Assembly: GCF_019285735.1 (NCBI RefSeq)
Contig: NZ_CP079107.1
Span: 3,720,001-3,784,000, forward strand
Reading direction: 5' to 3'
DNA from: Paeniglutamicibacter sp. Y32M11
GTDB taxonomy: Bacteria > Actinomycetota > Actinomycetes > Actinomycetales > Micrococcaceae
Length of the DNA: 64,000 nt
In this document: positions 17,823 through 26,841 of the stretch, one piece after another
How the letters are laid out: the number at the start of each line of letters is the position of its first letter
Position numbering within the stretch: the stretch's first letter is position 1
Notes under the pieces: model-generated
The model's input: the letters and a program-made list of their open reading frames with translations, nothing else
Told to the model about the DNA's origin: nothing
Database searches by the model: none
Position numbers and translations under genes: made by a program

Positions 17823-20030
17823 CTATCCGCGCGGCAGTCCAAGAATGCGTTCGGCTATGACGTTGAGCTGAATTTCAACTGTTCCGCCACCGATGAGGAC
17901 TTGTGGAACCGAGAGCTGGCCGATCACCGCGTCTGCCGTGGCATTGGCCAAGAGCGCCGAGACGCCGGCCAAGCGTAAGACGTGAGTAGCAGCCTCCCGG
18001 GTGAGTCGAGCATGAGCGACCTTGGCAAGCGAGGAACCGAAGCCGGGTTGCATGCCGTTGACTTGGCGCAATGTTTCCCGCAGGTTCAAAGCACCGATTG
18101 CCGAGCTCATGGCGGCAATCCTACCCAGTGAGCCAAGCGCCGCCTGTTGTGTCCCAGCATGCTCGTCTGCACTAATCATGGCCCGCAGCGACTCTTCGGT
18201 GCCCACCGAAACGCCGGACGAGATCTGGGTCCGTTCATTCTGGAGTGTGGTGGCAGTGATGCGCCACCCCTGACCCGGCTCACCGAGCAGGAAATCGTCG
18301 GGGACGAAGACCGCGTCGAGGAAGACCTCATTGAATTCGGCGTCACCCGTGGGTTGCTTCAGCGGCCGAACGTCGATTCCCGGGGTTTTCATGTCGATCA
18401 GGAAGTAACTCAAGCCCTTGTGTTTGGGTACTTGGGTGTCGGTGCGGGCCAAGCAAATGCCCCAATGCGCCTCGTGGGCACCGGAGGTCCAGACTTTTTG
18501 GCCGGTCAGTTCCCAACCACCGGCGACCTTGGTGGCGCGGGTGGAAAGACCCGCTAGGTCCGAGCCGGCTCCGGGTTCGGAGAAAAGCTGGCACCAGATC
18601 AGTTCGCCGCGCAGCGTCGGCATCGCGAATTTTTCTTTGATGGCTTCGGTGCCGTAGGACAGGATTGTGGGCATCGCCCATTCGCCAATAACGGAGGAGG
18701 GCTGGGTCAGATTCCTGCGTGCGTATTCTTGCGAAATGACAACTTGTTCCGCGGGCGAAGCCGAAAGTCCGTAGGGTGCCTGCCAATGGGGAGCGGCAAG
18801 GCCGTTCTCCGCGAGGAATGTTCGCTGTGCTCCGTGCGAGTACCACCGCCCATTTTCGTGCTCATTTTCTAGGGTGGCCGCTTCGTCAAGTAGGGCCCCG
18901 ATGCGCACCCGGAATGCGGGATCCTCATCGGCAAGCTCAATGTCGATGCGACGGTCACTGGCTACGGCAACTGCGCCGAGAGCTTGTATGCGCTCATCAA
19001 GCGGGGCGAGTTGTGCGCCCAGAGTCATGGCACGTCGCCAGTAGAGGTGGGCGTCGTGTTCCCACGTGAATCCGATACCACCAAAAATGCTTACTGCCTC
19101 GGTGATGGCTTCCACGCTTGGTACAACGGCTGCTTCAATGGCCGATCCGGCGGCCAGCGCTTGCTGGACGTCGTCCTGTTCCAGCGATACGACGGCTGAC
19201 CAGGCAGCGGCGGTTGCCAGCTCGGAAGCGATGAGCAGATTTGCGCATTTGTGCTTAATGGATTGGAAGGAGCCGATGGGAGCACCAAACTGCTCACGCA
19301 TCTTCGCGTATTCAGTGGTGGCCTCCACCGCCCAGCGCATGATGCCTGCTGCTTCGGCGGCGAGCAATCCGGCCTGCAACGTTTGGACATAGCTCGGGCT
19401 CAGGTCCGTAAGAATCGATTCTGGTTCGACGGTGAAGCCCTTCAGAGCCAAGGTCCCCGCATCTCGGGTGATATCGGTGGAGGCTTCGGCGATACGCTCG
19501 ATGCCTTCCTCCGTTGCCTGAACCAAGGCGAATCGGGTTACCGATGCGACGGTAAATCCAATGACAAGGTACTCGGCCGATAGTAACGAAGTCACCGCGG
19601 CGGTACCACTGAGCTTCCAGCCTTCGGCCGTTTCCACAGCGGAGAGCGATGGCGTCGGCATCACCAGGGTGCCGGTCGCTCCTTCAGCGAAGAGATCCAA
19701 ACCTCGGACCGAGGCCTTGCAGTCAACTGCGGCGGCCACCGCCGAGCTGGCCAGGACCGTTGAAACGAAGGGGCCGGGGACGAGGCTTCGAGCGAATTGC
19801 TCGACGACGATGGCGGTGTCAGCCACGGTGCCACCCTGTCCCCCTCGCTCCTCGCTAATGTGCAGTGAGTGGAGTCCGTTGTCCACCAATTCTGCCCAGA
19901 ACTCCGGCCGGCCGCCGAGCGCGATGGCCTCGAAGTTTTCACGGGTAACGGAAATTGCTGCATACCGAGCCGCGAATTCGCTGACTGCGGCAGCAAGCTC
20001 CGAGTGTTCTTCGGTAAGGGAAAGCGGCAT
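17823..20030 (-). CDS. Fused two-domain acyl-CoA dehydrogenase, FadE34/ChsE3-like
   Basis: At 735 residues this is about twice the usual acyl-CoA dehydrogenase length. Residues 1 to about 360 form one module (MREQFGAPIGSFQSIKHKCA, FGGIGFTWEHDAHLYWRRA). The rest is a second module with the FAD/substrate signatures CQLFSEPGAGSDLAGLSTRA, WTSGAHEAHWGICLARTD and the C-terminal GGGTVEIQLNVIAERILGLP. Such fusions mimic the alpha2beta2 steroid acyl-CoA dehydrogenases; mycobacterial FadE34 (ChsE3), acting on the C24 side chain, is the model. GGAG lies 9 bases before the ATG. It leads the operon and has a palindrome 74 bases upstream. Substrate assignment is inferred. Confidence 0.9.
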   Translation of the reverse strand: MPLSLTEEHSELAAAVSEFAARYAAISVTRENFEAIALGGRPEFWAELVDNGLHSLHISEERGGQGGTVADTAIVVEQFARSLVPGPFVSTVLASSAVAAAVDCKASVRGLDLFAEGATGTLVMPTPSLSAVETAEGWKLSGTAAVTSLLSAEYLVIGFTVASVTRFALVQATEEGIERIAEASTDITRDAGTLALKGFTVEPESILTDLSPSYVQTLQAGLLAAEAAGIMRWAVEATTEYAKMREQFGAPIGSFQSIKHKCANLLIASELATAAAWSAVVSLEQDDVQQALAAGSAIEAAVVPSVEAITEAVSIFGGIGFTWEHDAHLYWRRAMTLGAQLAPLDERIQALGAVAVASDRRIDIELADEDPAFRVRIGALLDEAATLENEHENGRWYSHGAQRTFLAENGLAAPHWQAPYGLSASPAEQVVISQEYARRNLTQPSSVIGEWAMPTILSYGTEAIKEKFAMPTLRGELIWCQLFSEPGAGSDLAGLSTRATKVAGGWELTGQKVWTSGAHEAHWGICLARTDTQVPKHKGLSYFLIDMKTPGIDVRPLKQPTGDAEFNEVFLDAVFVPDDFLLGEPGQGWRITATTLQNERTQISSGVSVGTEESLRAMISADEHAGTQQAALGSLGRIAAMSSAIGALNLRETLRQVNGMQPGFGSSLAKVAHARLTREAATHVLRLAGVSALLANATADAVIGQLSVPQVLIGGGTVEIQLNVIAERILGLPRG

Positions 20031-20377
20031 TGACTTACTCCAACGTCACGGACGAGATCTACCCCTAAGTGGGATATTCGTCGAGGTCTAATATCGGGAA
20101 CTGAAACTAGACTCTAGTTTAATTTTGTGACTTGGGCAACACTTTTTGCCTTCTAAATAATCCACTGCAAGTGGAGCTTCCAAAACGTCGAAATCACGCA
20201 GCATCTTTAACCACAAAAGGGTGAGCCGAACCGGAGAAAACGAAGCCTCAACACCGTTTTCCTGCCAGCTCGACTCGCCCTTCCGGTGGCCATGCACCGC
20301 ACCGCGTCACCCTCATCGCGCTCGGACTTCTTGGTCCACGGCGCGGCAGCGGCCCGACACCATGGCCCGCATCCCGG
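20031..20377. other. Intergenic region between two acyl-CoA operons
   Basis: About 350 bases without a supportable gene. It contains the promoter region of the fused acyl-CoA dehydrogenase, the perfect 17-bp palindrome at 20104-20120, and the 3' end of the operon that finishes at 20378. I found no convincing T-tailed terminator. Confidence 0.55.
20104..20120. promoter_or_regulatory. Perfect 17-bp operator-like palindrome upstream of the fused dehydrogenase
   Basis: AAACTAGA-C-TCTAGTTT is a perfect 8-bp inverted repeat with a one-base spacer, 74 bases upstream of the start at 20030, within an AT-rich promoter-like stretch. A close relative lies at 8923-8937 and a weaker one at 29248-29262, each in front of an acyl-CoA catabolic operon. 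Its size and geometry suit a TetR dimer. Confidence 0.6.
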
Positions 20378-21043
20378 TTAGTCGGCCAATTCCTCAACCG
20401 CTACGCCATAACAGGATTCGGGATTCACCCGCGGCGGCAGCCACAACCCATGGGCCCTCGCCACTACTGCTCCGGCGGCACGTATTTCTCCACGAACCCA
20501 AATCTTGCGACCATCAACCCGCTCCACCGTCGCCACAATCTCCAGCTCCTCAAAGAGGGGCACCGCGTGGTCGTAATCAACCGTCAGCGATCGAGTAAAA
20601 ATCCACGATCCAACGGTTCCAGCCGCATATCCCATGAGGTGATCCAGTAACGTTGCCACCATCCCACCATGAACGCGTCCGGGCGGTCCCTGATACGCCA
20701 AGCCGAGCGCTGTTGTGGTGCGCGCAGTATTGTCATCTCCCATGCTCAACTGCACCGGAGGCGCCATGGGATTCAACGCCCCGGAGACCATGGATCGGTC
20801 CGCGGCTCCATACTGCCGTGATTTACTCATGGCTTCAACCGGCTGAACGTGCCCGGCAAGCAGCTCCAACAACTCCTCTAGGCGTTGCGCCAGTACGGAT
20901 GCGACGGGTGAATCTTCTTTGAGCCTGACCATCGCATCCACCAACAGGCGGGCACGATCGGCGGCCAACAGCAGGGCTTGACGGTGGTCCGCGAAATCCG
21001 TGTGGCTCGTACCAGAGGGGGGCCACGCCGCAGGCTTAGTCAT
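20378..21043 (-). CDS. PaaI-type hotdog thioesterase
   Basis: This 221-residue protein has a C-terminal hotdog domain of the PaaI/4HBT kind: GPPGRVHGGMVATLLDHLMGYAA, TRSLTVDYDHAVPLFEELEI and GRKIWVRGEIRAAG. The first 90 residues are a helical extension. Such enzymes hydrolyse acyl-CoA thioesters, often to rescue CoA from stalled intermediates. The start overlaps the Ltp2-like stop by 8 bases (ATGACTAA), so it is co-translated as the last gene of the igr-like operon. Confidence 0.82.
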   Translation of the reverse strand: MTKPAAWPPSGTSHTDFADHRQALLLAADRARLLVDAMVRLKEDSPVASVLAQRLEELLELLAGHVQPVEAMSKSRQYGAADRSMVSGALNPMAPPVQLSMGDDNTARTTTALGLAYQGPPGRVHGGMVATLLDHLMGYAAGTVGSWIFTRSLTVDYDHAVPLFEELEIVATVERVDGRKIWVRGEIRAAGAVVARAHGLWLPPRVNPESCYGVAVEELAD

Positions 21044-22211
21044 TTCCGAGGATCAGCGCGCTGGTCGGAACGCCGGTGCCGGCGCTGACCAATACGTTGC
21101 GCGCGTTGGGCACCTGGTTGACGGCGGTACCGCGGATCTGCCGAACACCCTCGGCGATGCCGTTCATGCCGTGGATGTAGGCCTCCCCCAGCTGGCCGCC
21201 GTTGGGGTTGATGGGCAAACGCCCACCCATCTCGATGGCTCCGTTCTTGATGAAGTCCTTCGCCTCGAAGCGGCCACAGAAACCAAATTCCTCCAACTGG
21301 GCCAGCACAAACGGCGTGAAGTGATCGTAGAGCACCGCTGTATCAATATCTTCAGGGGTCAAACCGGTGTCATTCCATAGCTTGGCGGCAACATTGCCCA
21401 TTTCCGGCAGCGTCCGGTCCCCGTCCTTGCGGTAGTAGCTAACCATGGAGTGCTGGTCATAAGCAGCGCCCTGGGCTGCTGCCTTGATGCTTACCGCCTG
21501 GCCCGGCAGATCCCGTGCGCGTTCCGGGGTGGTGATGACAAAGGCTTGGCCACCGTCGGATTCCTGGCAGCAATCCAAAAGGTGCAGCGGGTCAGCGATC
21601 CAACGTGAGGCCTGATGTTCTTCCAAGGTGATCGGCTTGCCGTAGAACCAAGCCTTCGGGTTGGTGGCAGCATGCTTGCGGTCGGCCACCGCCACGCGGC
21701 CAAAGTCCTCCGAAGTTGCGCCGGAGAGGTGCATGTAGCGCTGGGCGAACATCCCGACCCAGGAGGCGGGGGTCATCAGACCCGAGGGCAGCGTCCAAGC
21801 GTAGGAGGCGGCCCGGGCATCCGGTGCCATGCCCGCGGTGCTCATCGCCTGCCCAAAGCGGGCGCCGGAGCGTTCGTTGAAGGCGCGGTAGCAGACCACC
21901 GTCTTGGCCACACCGGTGGCCACTGCCATGGCCGCGTGCAGGATGGTTCCGGCGGCGGCGCCTCCACCGTAATCGACGTGGCTGAAGAAGTTCAGCTCCT
22001 TGCAGCCCAGGCCACGGGCGACCTCGATGGCTGGGTTGGTGTCCATCGAGTAGGTCACCATGCCGTCCACGTCGTGCGGGTTCACCCCGGCATCGCGGCA
22101 GGCGGCCAGTGATGCCTCCTGGGCCAGCTGAAGTTCGGAACGTCCGGAGTTCTTGGAAAACTCGGTGGCTCCGATGCCGACGATGACTGCCTTATTCAGC
22201 AGGTTGCTCAT
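21036..22211 (-). CDS. Ltp2-type thiolase-fold retro-aldolase
   Basis: This 391-residue protein closely matches mycobacterial Ltp2, the aldolase removing the last three carbons of the cholesterol side chain as propionyl-CoA. Shared segments include FFSHVDYGGGAAAGTI (no nucleophilic cysteine), YRAFNERSGARFGQAMST, LYDHFTPFVLAQLEEFGFC and GGQLGEAYIHGMNG. Tyr295 and Tyr345 fall where Ltp2 has functional tyrosines. It overlaps the ChsH1-like gene (ATGA) and the thioesterase. Its obligate partner is expected to be the DUF35 protein at 22648-23106. Products by analogy are a ketone and propionyl-CoA. Confidence 0.9.
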   Translation of the reverse strand: MSNLLNKAVIVGIGATEFSKNSGRSELQLAQEASLAACRDAGVNPHDVDGMVTYSMDTNPAIEVARGLGCKELNFFSHVDYGGGAAAGTILHAAMAVATGVAKTVVCYRAFNERSGARFGQAMSTAGMAPDARAASYAWTLPSGLMTPASWVGMFAQRYMHLSGATSEDFGRVAVADRKHAATNPKAWFYGKPITLEEHQASRWIADPLHLLDCCQESDGGQAFVITTPERARDLPGQAVSIKAAAQGAAYDQHSMVSYYRKDGDRTLPEMGNVAAKLWNDTGLTPEDIDTAVLYDHFTPFVLAQLEEFGFCGRFEAKDFIKNGAIEMGGRLPINPNGGQLGEAYIHGMNGIAEGVRQIRGTAVNQVPNARNVLVSAGTGVPTSALILGND

Positions 22212-22651
22212 GCTGTTTCCTCTCGGGAGGGAATCGAAAGATCGATGGTGCCGGTGACGTGCGGGCCCAGGGAGTTGGTGCCGATGACCTTGAGAGTGAT
22301 CTTCTGGCCGTCCACCGCTTCAACAGAACCGGTGAAGACCATTTCGTCTCCCGGGAAGTTCGTGGCACCTAGGCGAATGTTGATCCGGCTCATCCGGGCG
22401 GTGGGTCCGGCCCATTCGCCCACATAGCGGTTGACCAGCGCGTTGGTGGTCAGAATGTTCATAAAAACATCCTTGGTTCCAGCGGCAATCGCGACATCCT
22501 TGTCGTGGTGCACCTTTTGGAAGTCACGGGTGGCAATCGCACCGGTGACGATCAGGGTCGCGGTGATCGGAATCTTTAGTTCCGGCAGGGTGTCCCCCAC
22601 GGAGACCGAATGCGGGCGGGCCAGGGCTAGGGTCGATTCGACGGTGCTCAT
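22208..22651 (-). CDS. MaoC-like hydratase subunit, ChsH1-like
   Basis: This 147-residue single hotdog protein resembles ChsH1, one half of the heteromeric enoyl-CoA hydratase ChsH1-ChsH2. The segment GAIATRDFQKVHHDKDVAIAAGTKDVFMNILTTNALVNRYVGEWAG carries the Asp and His positions of the MaoC active site (TRDFQKVHHD). Start and stop both overlap neighbours (ATGA at 22648 and at 22208), in the same order as chsH2-chsH1-ltp2 in the mycobacterial igr operon. It probably pairs with the MaoC protein at 23106-23624. Confidence 0.87.
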   Translation of the reverse strand: MSTVESTLALARPHSVSVGDTLPELKIPITATLIVTGAIATRDFQKVHHDKDVAIAAGTKDVFMNILTTNALVNRYVGEWAGPTARMSRINIRLGATNFPGDEMVFTGSVEAVDGQKITLKVIGTNSLGPHVTGTIDLSIPSREETA

Positions 22652-23106
22652 GCTTGTCCTCCTACCGGGTGCGCCACGGGCAACACCAAGTCCTCATCCA
22701 TACGTTTAATAGTGATGTCCACGTCCATGCCGATTTTTACGTCCGCACGTTCTACGTCCTCGAGGTTCATGATGACCCGCGGCCCCTCGTCGAGCTCGAT
22801 GACCGCGACGATGTAGCCCGGCTCGAACGGGGGAACGATCGGGTGATACAGCACCACGTAGCTGTGGAGGATGCCGTGCAAGGACATAACCTTCGGCGCC
22901 CAATGCGTCGAATGACACTCGGGGCACATCGGTACCGGCGGGTGGCGCAGTTCGTTACAGTCGCCGCATTGCTGGATGCTCAACTCTCCGCGTTCGGCTA
23001 GGGACTCAAAGTAAAAGGCGTTATCCAGGTTGATAGCCGGGCGCGGGCGCAGGGCCTGGACTTGGGGCTGGGTCTGATTCTGGGCGTCGGATAGTGTCTG
23101 AGTCAT
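22648..23106 (-). CDS. DUF35 protein with intact zinc ribbon, equals the C-terminal half of ChsH2
   Basis: This 152-residue protein has an N-terminal helix, a zinc ribbon (QQCGDCNELRHPPVPMCPEC) and an OB-fold (GILHSYVVLYHPIVPPF, YIVAVIELDEGPRVIMNLED). In mycobacteria this domain is fused to the C-terminus of ChsH2 and binds Ltp2; here it is a separate gene. The ATG at 23106 overlaps the preceding stop by one base (TGATG) and has GAGGAG upstream; an extension to 23136 is less likely. It is expected to bridge the hydratase and the aldolase. Confidence 0.88.
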   Translation of the reverse strand: MTQTLSDAQNQTQPQVQALRPRPAINLDNAFYFESLAERGELSIQQCGDCNELRHPPVPMCPECHSTHWAPKVMSLHGILHSYVVLYHPIVPPFEPGYIVAVIELDEGPRVIMNLEDVERADVKIGMDVDITIKRMDEDLVLPVAHPVGGQA

Positions 23107-23624
23107 CAGGAGCTCCTCTTTGCGGGGTTGTACCAAAGCGTGCGGAAGCGCATGGTTCCGACGGCTTCGCCCTGCTGATCGGTAAAGGTGGTCAGGGTGG
23201 TGATGAAATAGCCTTCGCCGAGGCCCGTTTGCTTGGGACCCACGAAGGTTTCAACCTTTTCTGTGGAGGTCAGCACATCTCCGGGAGAGACGTAGCGGTC
23301 ATATTCTTGGTCGCAATTCACCGCAACGACGTTTGGGTAGCCGCAGTCGGCGAGAATCGCATAGGCGCGGTCCACATCGCTTTCGATTTCCTGATCCGCG
23401 GGATTGATCATGTTCCACACCGCCAACGCCGAGGGCGGGGCCACCACGTCGGGGTGGCCAGCAGCGCGGGCAACCTCGGGGTCGAGATAAATCGGATTGG
23501 ACTCCCCCATCACCTCGCACAGGTGATGAATCATCGGCCGATTGACCTCATCACGGGCCACCGACACCCTTTCGCGTCCGGCGGAGATAATCTCGCCGAT
23601 CTTCACGTTCGGATCGTTGCTCAT
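23106..23624 (-). CDS. MaoC-like protein, equals the N-terminal half of ChsH2
   Basis: This 172-residue hotdog protein (VARDEVNRPMIHHLCEVMGESNPIYLD; ARAAGHPDVVAPPSALAVWNM; YVSPGDVLTSTEKVETFVGPKQT) corresponds to the MaoC domain of ChsH2, the non-catalytic or accessory half of the ChsH1-ChsH2 hydratase. The start overlaps the stop of the FadD-like gene (ATGA) and the stop overlaps the DUF35 start. A two-gene ChsH2 differs from the single fused mycobacterial gene. Confidence 0.87.
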   Translation of the reverse strand: MSNDPNVKIGEIISAGRERVSVARDEVNRPMIHHLCEVMGESNPIYLDPEVARAAGHPDVVAPPSALAVWNMINPADQEIESDVDRAYAILADCGYPNVVAVNCDQEYDRYVSPGDVLTSTEKVETFVGPKQTGLGEGYFITTLTTFTDQQGEAVGTMRFRTLWYNPAKRSS

Positions 23625-25336
23625 ACTGTCTCCTTGATATGGGTGTGTGCTGGTCGTAGGGGTAAAAGGTGAGCTCGGCCGTTGACTTCGAACTGCGCTT
23701 CTAGGGCCTGCGTTGCTCGTTCATCCAGCCGCGCGAAGACGATTTCCCGTCCCGGGCGGTGATAAACGATTTCGTTCACCAGCCAGGCGTCTTTACGCAG
23801 GATGGGCTTGTTGATCTTTTGCGTTGCCGTCACCGGTACGTCGCGCACAATGCTGATGAAGCGCGGAGCCCACTTGGTCCCCAAATCTGGCTGCACTTCG
23901 AGGAAAGCAGCGAAGGCCACTGGATCGAAGTCATCGGGGTTTTGCACCTGCAGTGTGGCCATGACCTGGTCACCGGTGCGGGCGTCGGGGACCGGGTAGA
24001 CGGCGGCGAGGGTGACACCCTCGAAACGGGCCAGGACACGTTCCACCGGGGCTGCCGAGAAGTTCTCGCTGTCCACGCGCAAGCGGTCGGAGGTGCGTCC
24101 GGCGAAGTAGAAGAAGCCCGCCTCGTCGCGATAGCCCAAGTCTCCGGTCAGGAATGCGTTGCCACGGATGCGCTCGGTGCCGGCCTCGGGGTTCTTGTAG
24201 TACCCCTCGAAGAGGGACGCACCCGTGAGGTTGACCAGCTCGCCGATCGCTTCCTCGGCGTTGAGGATGCGTCCGGAATCATTGAGAATGGCCGGTGGGC
24301 ATTGCTCCATCGTTGCCGGATTGATGACCGCGGCATCCATGCCGGCCGGTGGCAGGCCCAGGGAACCCGCGGGGGTTTCAGGGGTCCGGCTCAGGGTCAG
24401 TCCGCCCTCGCTGGAACCGTAATTTTCGGTGGGCCAGACGCCGAAGCGGCGGTGGAACTCGGTCATGTCCAATTCCGAGGCTTCGGTACCGAAGCAGGCG
24501 GCCAAATTGGTATGGGCTTCGGCGGATTTCTCCGGCTGGGCCAGAATGTAGGACAGCGAGCGGCCCACATAGTTGAAGTAGGTGACCTTGTACCTCATCA
24601 AATCCGGGACAAAGCCCGAAGCCGAGAATTTGCGGGCCAGCGCAAAGGTGCCGCCGGTGAACAGCGGATTCGCCCAGCAGGCGAAGATGCCGTTGCCGTG
24701 GAATAGCGGCATCGAGTTGTAACTGACGTCGTTGCTGCCCAGTCCCATGTGGCGGTACTCAGCGGTGCGACACAGCCGACCGGTCGTGCAGATGACGGCC
24801 TTTGGGTCTCCGGTGGAACCGGAGGTGAAGAGCAGGAGCAGGTTAGTGGATGGGTCGCCAGCCGCGGCAAGATCCGGGCGCCCTGTCTTGCGGTAGCTTT
24901 CAACGTGCGCTGCGAAGGATGGGGTACCAATGCGCAACGTCTGGCTTTCGGGGATCCCGGAGTCCACCCCGTTAAAGCAGGTCTCGAGCTCGCTGCTGGT
25001 GATCAGCATTTCGCAATCTGTGTAGTGGATGTCGCGGGCCAGTTCTTCTCCGCGGCGGGTCAGGTTGATGCCCACCACGGTGGCTCCGGCATAGGCGGCA
25101 CCACCGATAGCGAAGATGTATTCCGGGTCATTTTCCAGCATGACGCCCACGTGGAAGGCCTTGCCTTCCTGGTGCAGCGCGAGCATCATATGCGCCCGGA
25201 TCTTGCATTCGGCCACGACCTCGGACCAGGTCCAGATGCGGCCCTCAAAGAGTAATCCGGGACGATCATCGTCGGCTCGTAGGTCCAGTAGATCTCTGGT
25301 AGTTTGAGGTTTTGTCTCTTCAATGACGGTATTCAT
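23621..25336 (-). CDS. AMP-forming acyl-CoA ligase, FadD17-like
   Basis: This 571-residue ANL-superfamily enzyme shows the P-loop LLLFTSGSTGDPKAVICTTG, the substrate-site YNSMPLFHGNGIFACWANPL, ENYGSSEGGLTLSRTP, the hinge GDLGYRDEAGFFYFAGRTSDRLR and the catalytic lysine region TQKINKPILR. Its overall sequence resembles mycobacterial FadD17, which activates steroids with carboxylic side chains. It lies 2 bases after the MFS gene and overlaps the MaoC gene (ATGA). In the pathway I infer, it activates the acid produced by the aldehyde dehydrogenase, or an imported short-chain acid. Confidence 0.9.
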   Translation of the reverse strand: MNTVIEETKPQTTRDLLDLRADDDRPGLLFEGRIWTWSEVVAECKIRAHMMLALHQEGKAFHVGVMLENDPEYIFAIGGAAYAGATVVGINLTRRGEELARDIHYTDCEMLITSSELETCFNGVDSGIPESQTLRIGTPSFAAHVESYRKTGRPDLAAAGDPSTNLLLLFTSGSTGDPKAVICTTGRLCRTAEYRHMGLGSNDVSYNSMPLFHGNGIFACWANPLFTGGTFALARKFSASGFVPDLMRYKVTYFNYVGRSLSYILAQPEKSAEAHTNLAACFGTEASELDMTEFHRRFGVWPTENYGSSEGGLTLSRTPETPAGSLGLPPAGMDAAVINPATMEQCPPAILNDSGRILNAEEAIGELVNLTGASLFEGYYKNPEAGTERIRGNAFLTGDLGYRDEAGFFYFAGRTSDRLRVDSENFSAAPVERVLARFEGVTLAAVYPVPDARTGDQVMATLQVQNPDDFDPVAFAAFLEVQPDLGTKWAPRFISIVRDVPVTATQKINKPILRKDAWLVNEIVYHRPGREIVFARLDERATQALEAQFEVNGRAHLLPLRPAHTHIKETV

Positions 25337-25338
25337 GC

Positions 25339-26841
25339 TTAATCCTTAAGGGTGAGGTGGTCTACCTGGGCGTCGGATTCCCGTGGATTGGCGATCTTTG
25401 TCGGTGGAATGAACAAGACAACGACAATGGTCAGAAGGCACGTGGTGATGAGCACGCCCGCGACGAGGAAGAATCCTGCCAACGAGACGAACGTGTTCTC
25501 GCCTGCTACAACAGGCGAGAACGCGAGCAGCAGGCCCACCACGGAGGCGGCTACTGCTTGGAAGGCCGTGCGTGTGACCGCGTTGACGGCCGTCGCGGTG
25601 CTGGTTTGTTCCGGAAGGACACATTCCACGATGACCGTAGGCATCCCGGAGTAGAGGAACCCGGTGCCAAAGACCGTGATGACTAGGCCGGTGAGCACCA
25701 CCGGAAGCTGGCCCGGCGCCACACAGATAACGACGAGGCCAACAATCATCAAGAGCGAGCCAATCATCAGACCGATTCGCGCCCCGAAACGAGCGGAGAT
25801 CTTGCCGATCAACGGTGAGATGGCGAATGCCGCTGCAGCTGTGATGAATCCGAGCAGGCCGGTCTGTGTGGCACTGAGCCCCAGCCCCACCGGCAAGTCC
25901 ATGACACCGCCATCGGCCGCGGGGATGCTCCTCGGGGAGCGGTAAATCGTCACGGTCAGGATGCTCATGGTCCCAATGGGTCCCACGGCGATCAGCGCGG
26001 TAGCTAGCATGCCTAAGGCAAATTTGCGCTGGCCAAACATCCGCACATTGATCATGGGTTCCTCGATGCGCAGCTCCCACCTGACCCACAGCGCCAGCAC
26101 GACCAATCCGCCAATCACGAAGGTAAGCACCGATAGATCGCTCCAGCCCCTGCTCTTGCTCAGGGTCAGCCCATAGAGGGTCGAGGCGATGGCGGCGCCA
26201 AAGAGCAGACCACCGAAGTAGTCGATCTTTCCTGCCGAGGCCAGGGTTTCCCGTGGCTCGCGCGGGATACCGAAGTGCACGAAGGCCGCGGCGAGGGTGG
26301 CGGCAATAGCAGCGGTCCAGAAGATGTAGTGCCAGGACGCGTAGTCAAGGAACAACCCTCCCGCGAGCATGCCCGCCGCTCCGGCGATGAGCGCCGAGGT
26401 GCTGACCACCGCGATGCCCAGGCTGACCTTCGCCGCGGGGAAGCTGGACCGAACCATGCCGATGGCTAGCGGCAGCACCGCGCCGGAGACCCCCTGCAAG
26501 GCCCGGCCGGCCACCAGCACGCCGAAGGTCGGGGCCAATGCGCTGATGACCGAGCCGACGGCAGAGATCAGCAGGATGGCAACCATGATCTTGCGCCGCC
26601 CAAACTGATCACCGAGGCGTCCCACGAATCCGGTGGCCAGTGCGGCCACCAGTGAGTAGGCGGTAATGACCCAGACCAACTGCGAGAGATCGGCGGTGAA
26701 GAAGTCCCCCGGCGTGTAGAGCAACTGCACGGCCATGGAGGTCTCGAAGGCGGCGATGACTTCCGCAAACACCAGGATCGCGAGTATTGAGCCGACACTG
26801 CGAGTGACCGTCGTGGGCTCAACGCGTGAACCCACACTCAT
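25339..26841 (-). CDS. MFS transporter of the DHA2 type, inside the igr-like operon
   Basis: This 500-residue, roughly 14-helix carrier has FAEVIAAFETSMAVQLLYTP, the motif-A loop GRLGDQFGRRKIM and GRALQGVSGAVLPLAIGMVR. It resembles the carrier at 9127-10617. Its start overlaps the stop of the FadE28-like gene (ATGA) and its stop is 2 bases before the FadD17-like gene, so it is firmly part of the operon. Mycobacterial igr operons lack a carrier. It is likely an importer of the substrate or an exporter of the resulting ketone. Confidence 0.88.
   Translation of the reverse strand: MSVGSRVEPTTVTRSVGSILAILVFAEVIAAFETSMAVQLLYTPGDFFTADLSQLVWVITAYSLVAALATGFVGRLGDQFGRRKIMVAILLISAVGSVISALAPTFGVLVAGRALQGVSGAVLPLAIGMVRSSFPAAKVSLGIAVVSTSALIAGAAGMLAGGLFLDYASWHYIFWTAAIAATLAAAFVHFGIPREPRETLASAGKIDYFGGLLFGAAIASTLYGLTLSKSRGWSDLSVLTFVIGGLVVLALWVRWELRIEEPMINVRMFGQRKFALGMLATALIAVGPIGTMSILTVTIYRSPRSIPAADGGVMDLPVGLGLSATQTGLLGFITAAAAFAISPLIGKISARFGARIGLMIGSLLMIVGLVVICVAPGQLPVVLTGLVITVFGTGFLYSGMPTVIVECVLPEQTSTATAVNAVTRTAFQAVAASVVGLLLAFSPVVAGENTFVSLAGFFLVAGVLITTCLLTIVVVLFIPPTKIANPRESDAQVDHLTLKD

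Noticed and set aside
20104-20120. Reading the palindrome as a KstR site
   Set aside because: The KstR consensus TAGAAC-NN-GTTCTA differs in arm sequence and spacing; this repeat has a one-base spacer and CTAGTTT arms.
23759-24706. 315-codon plus-strand frame opposite the FadD17-like gene
   Set aside because: Antisense shadow of a well-recognised ligase gene; no motif and no ribosome site.
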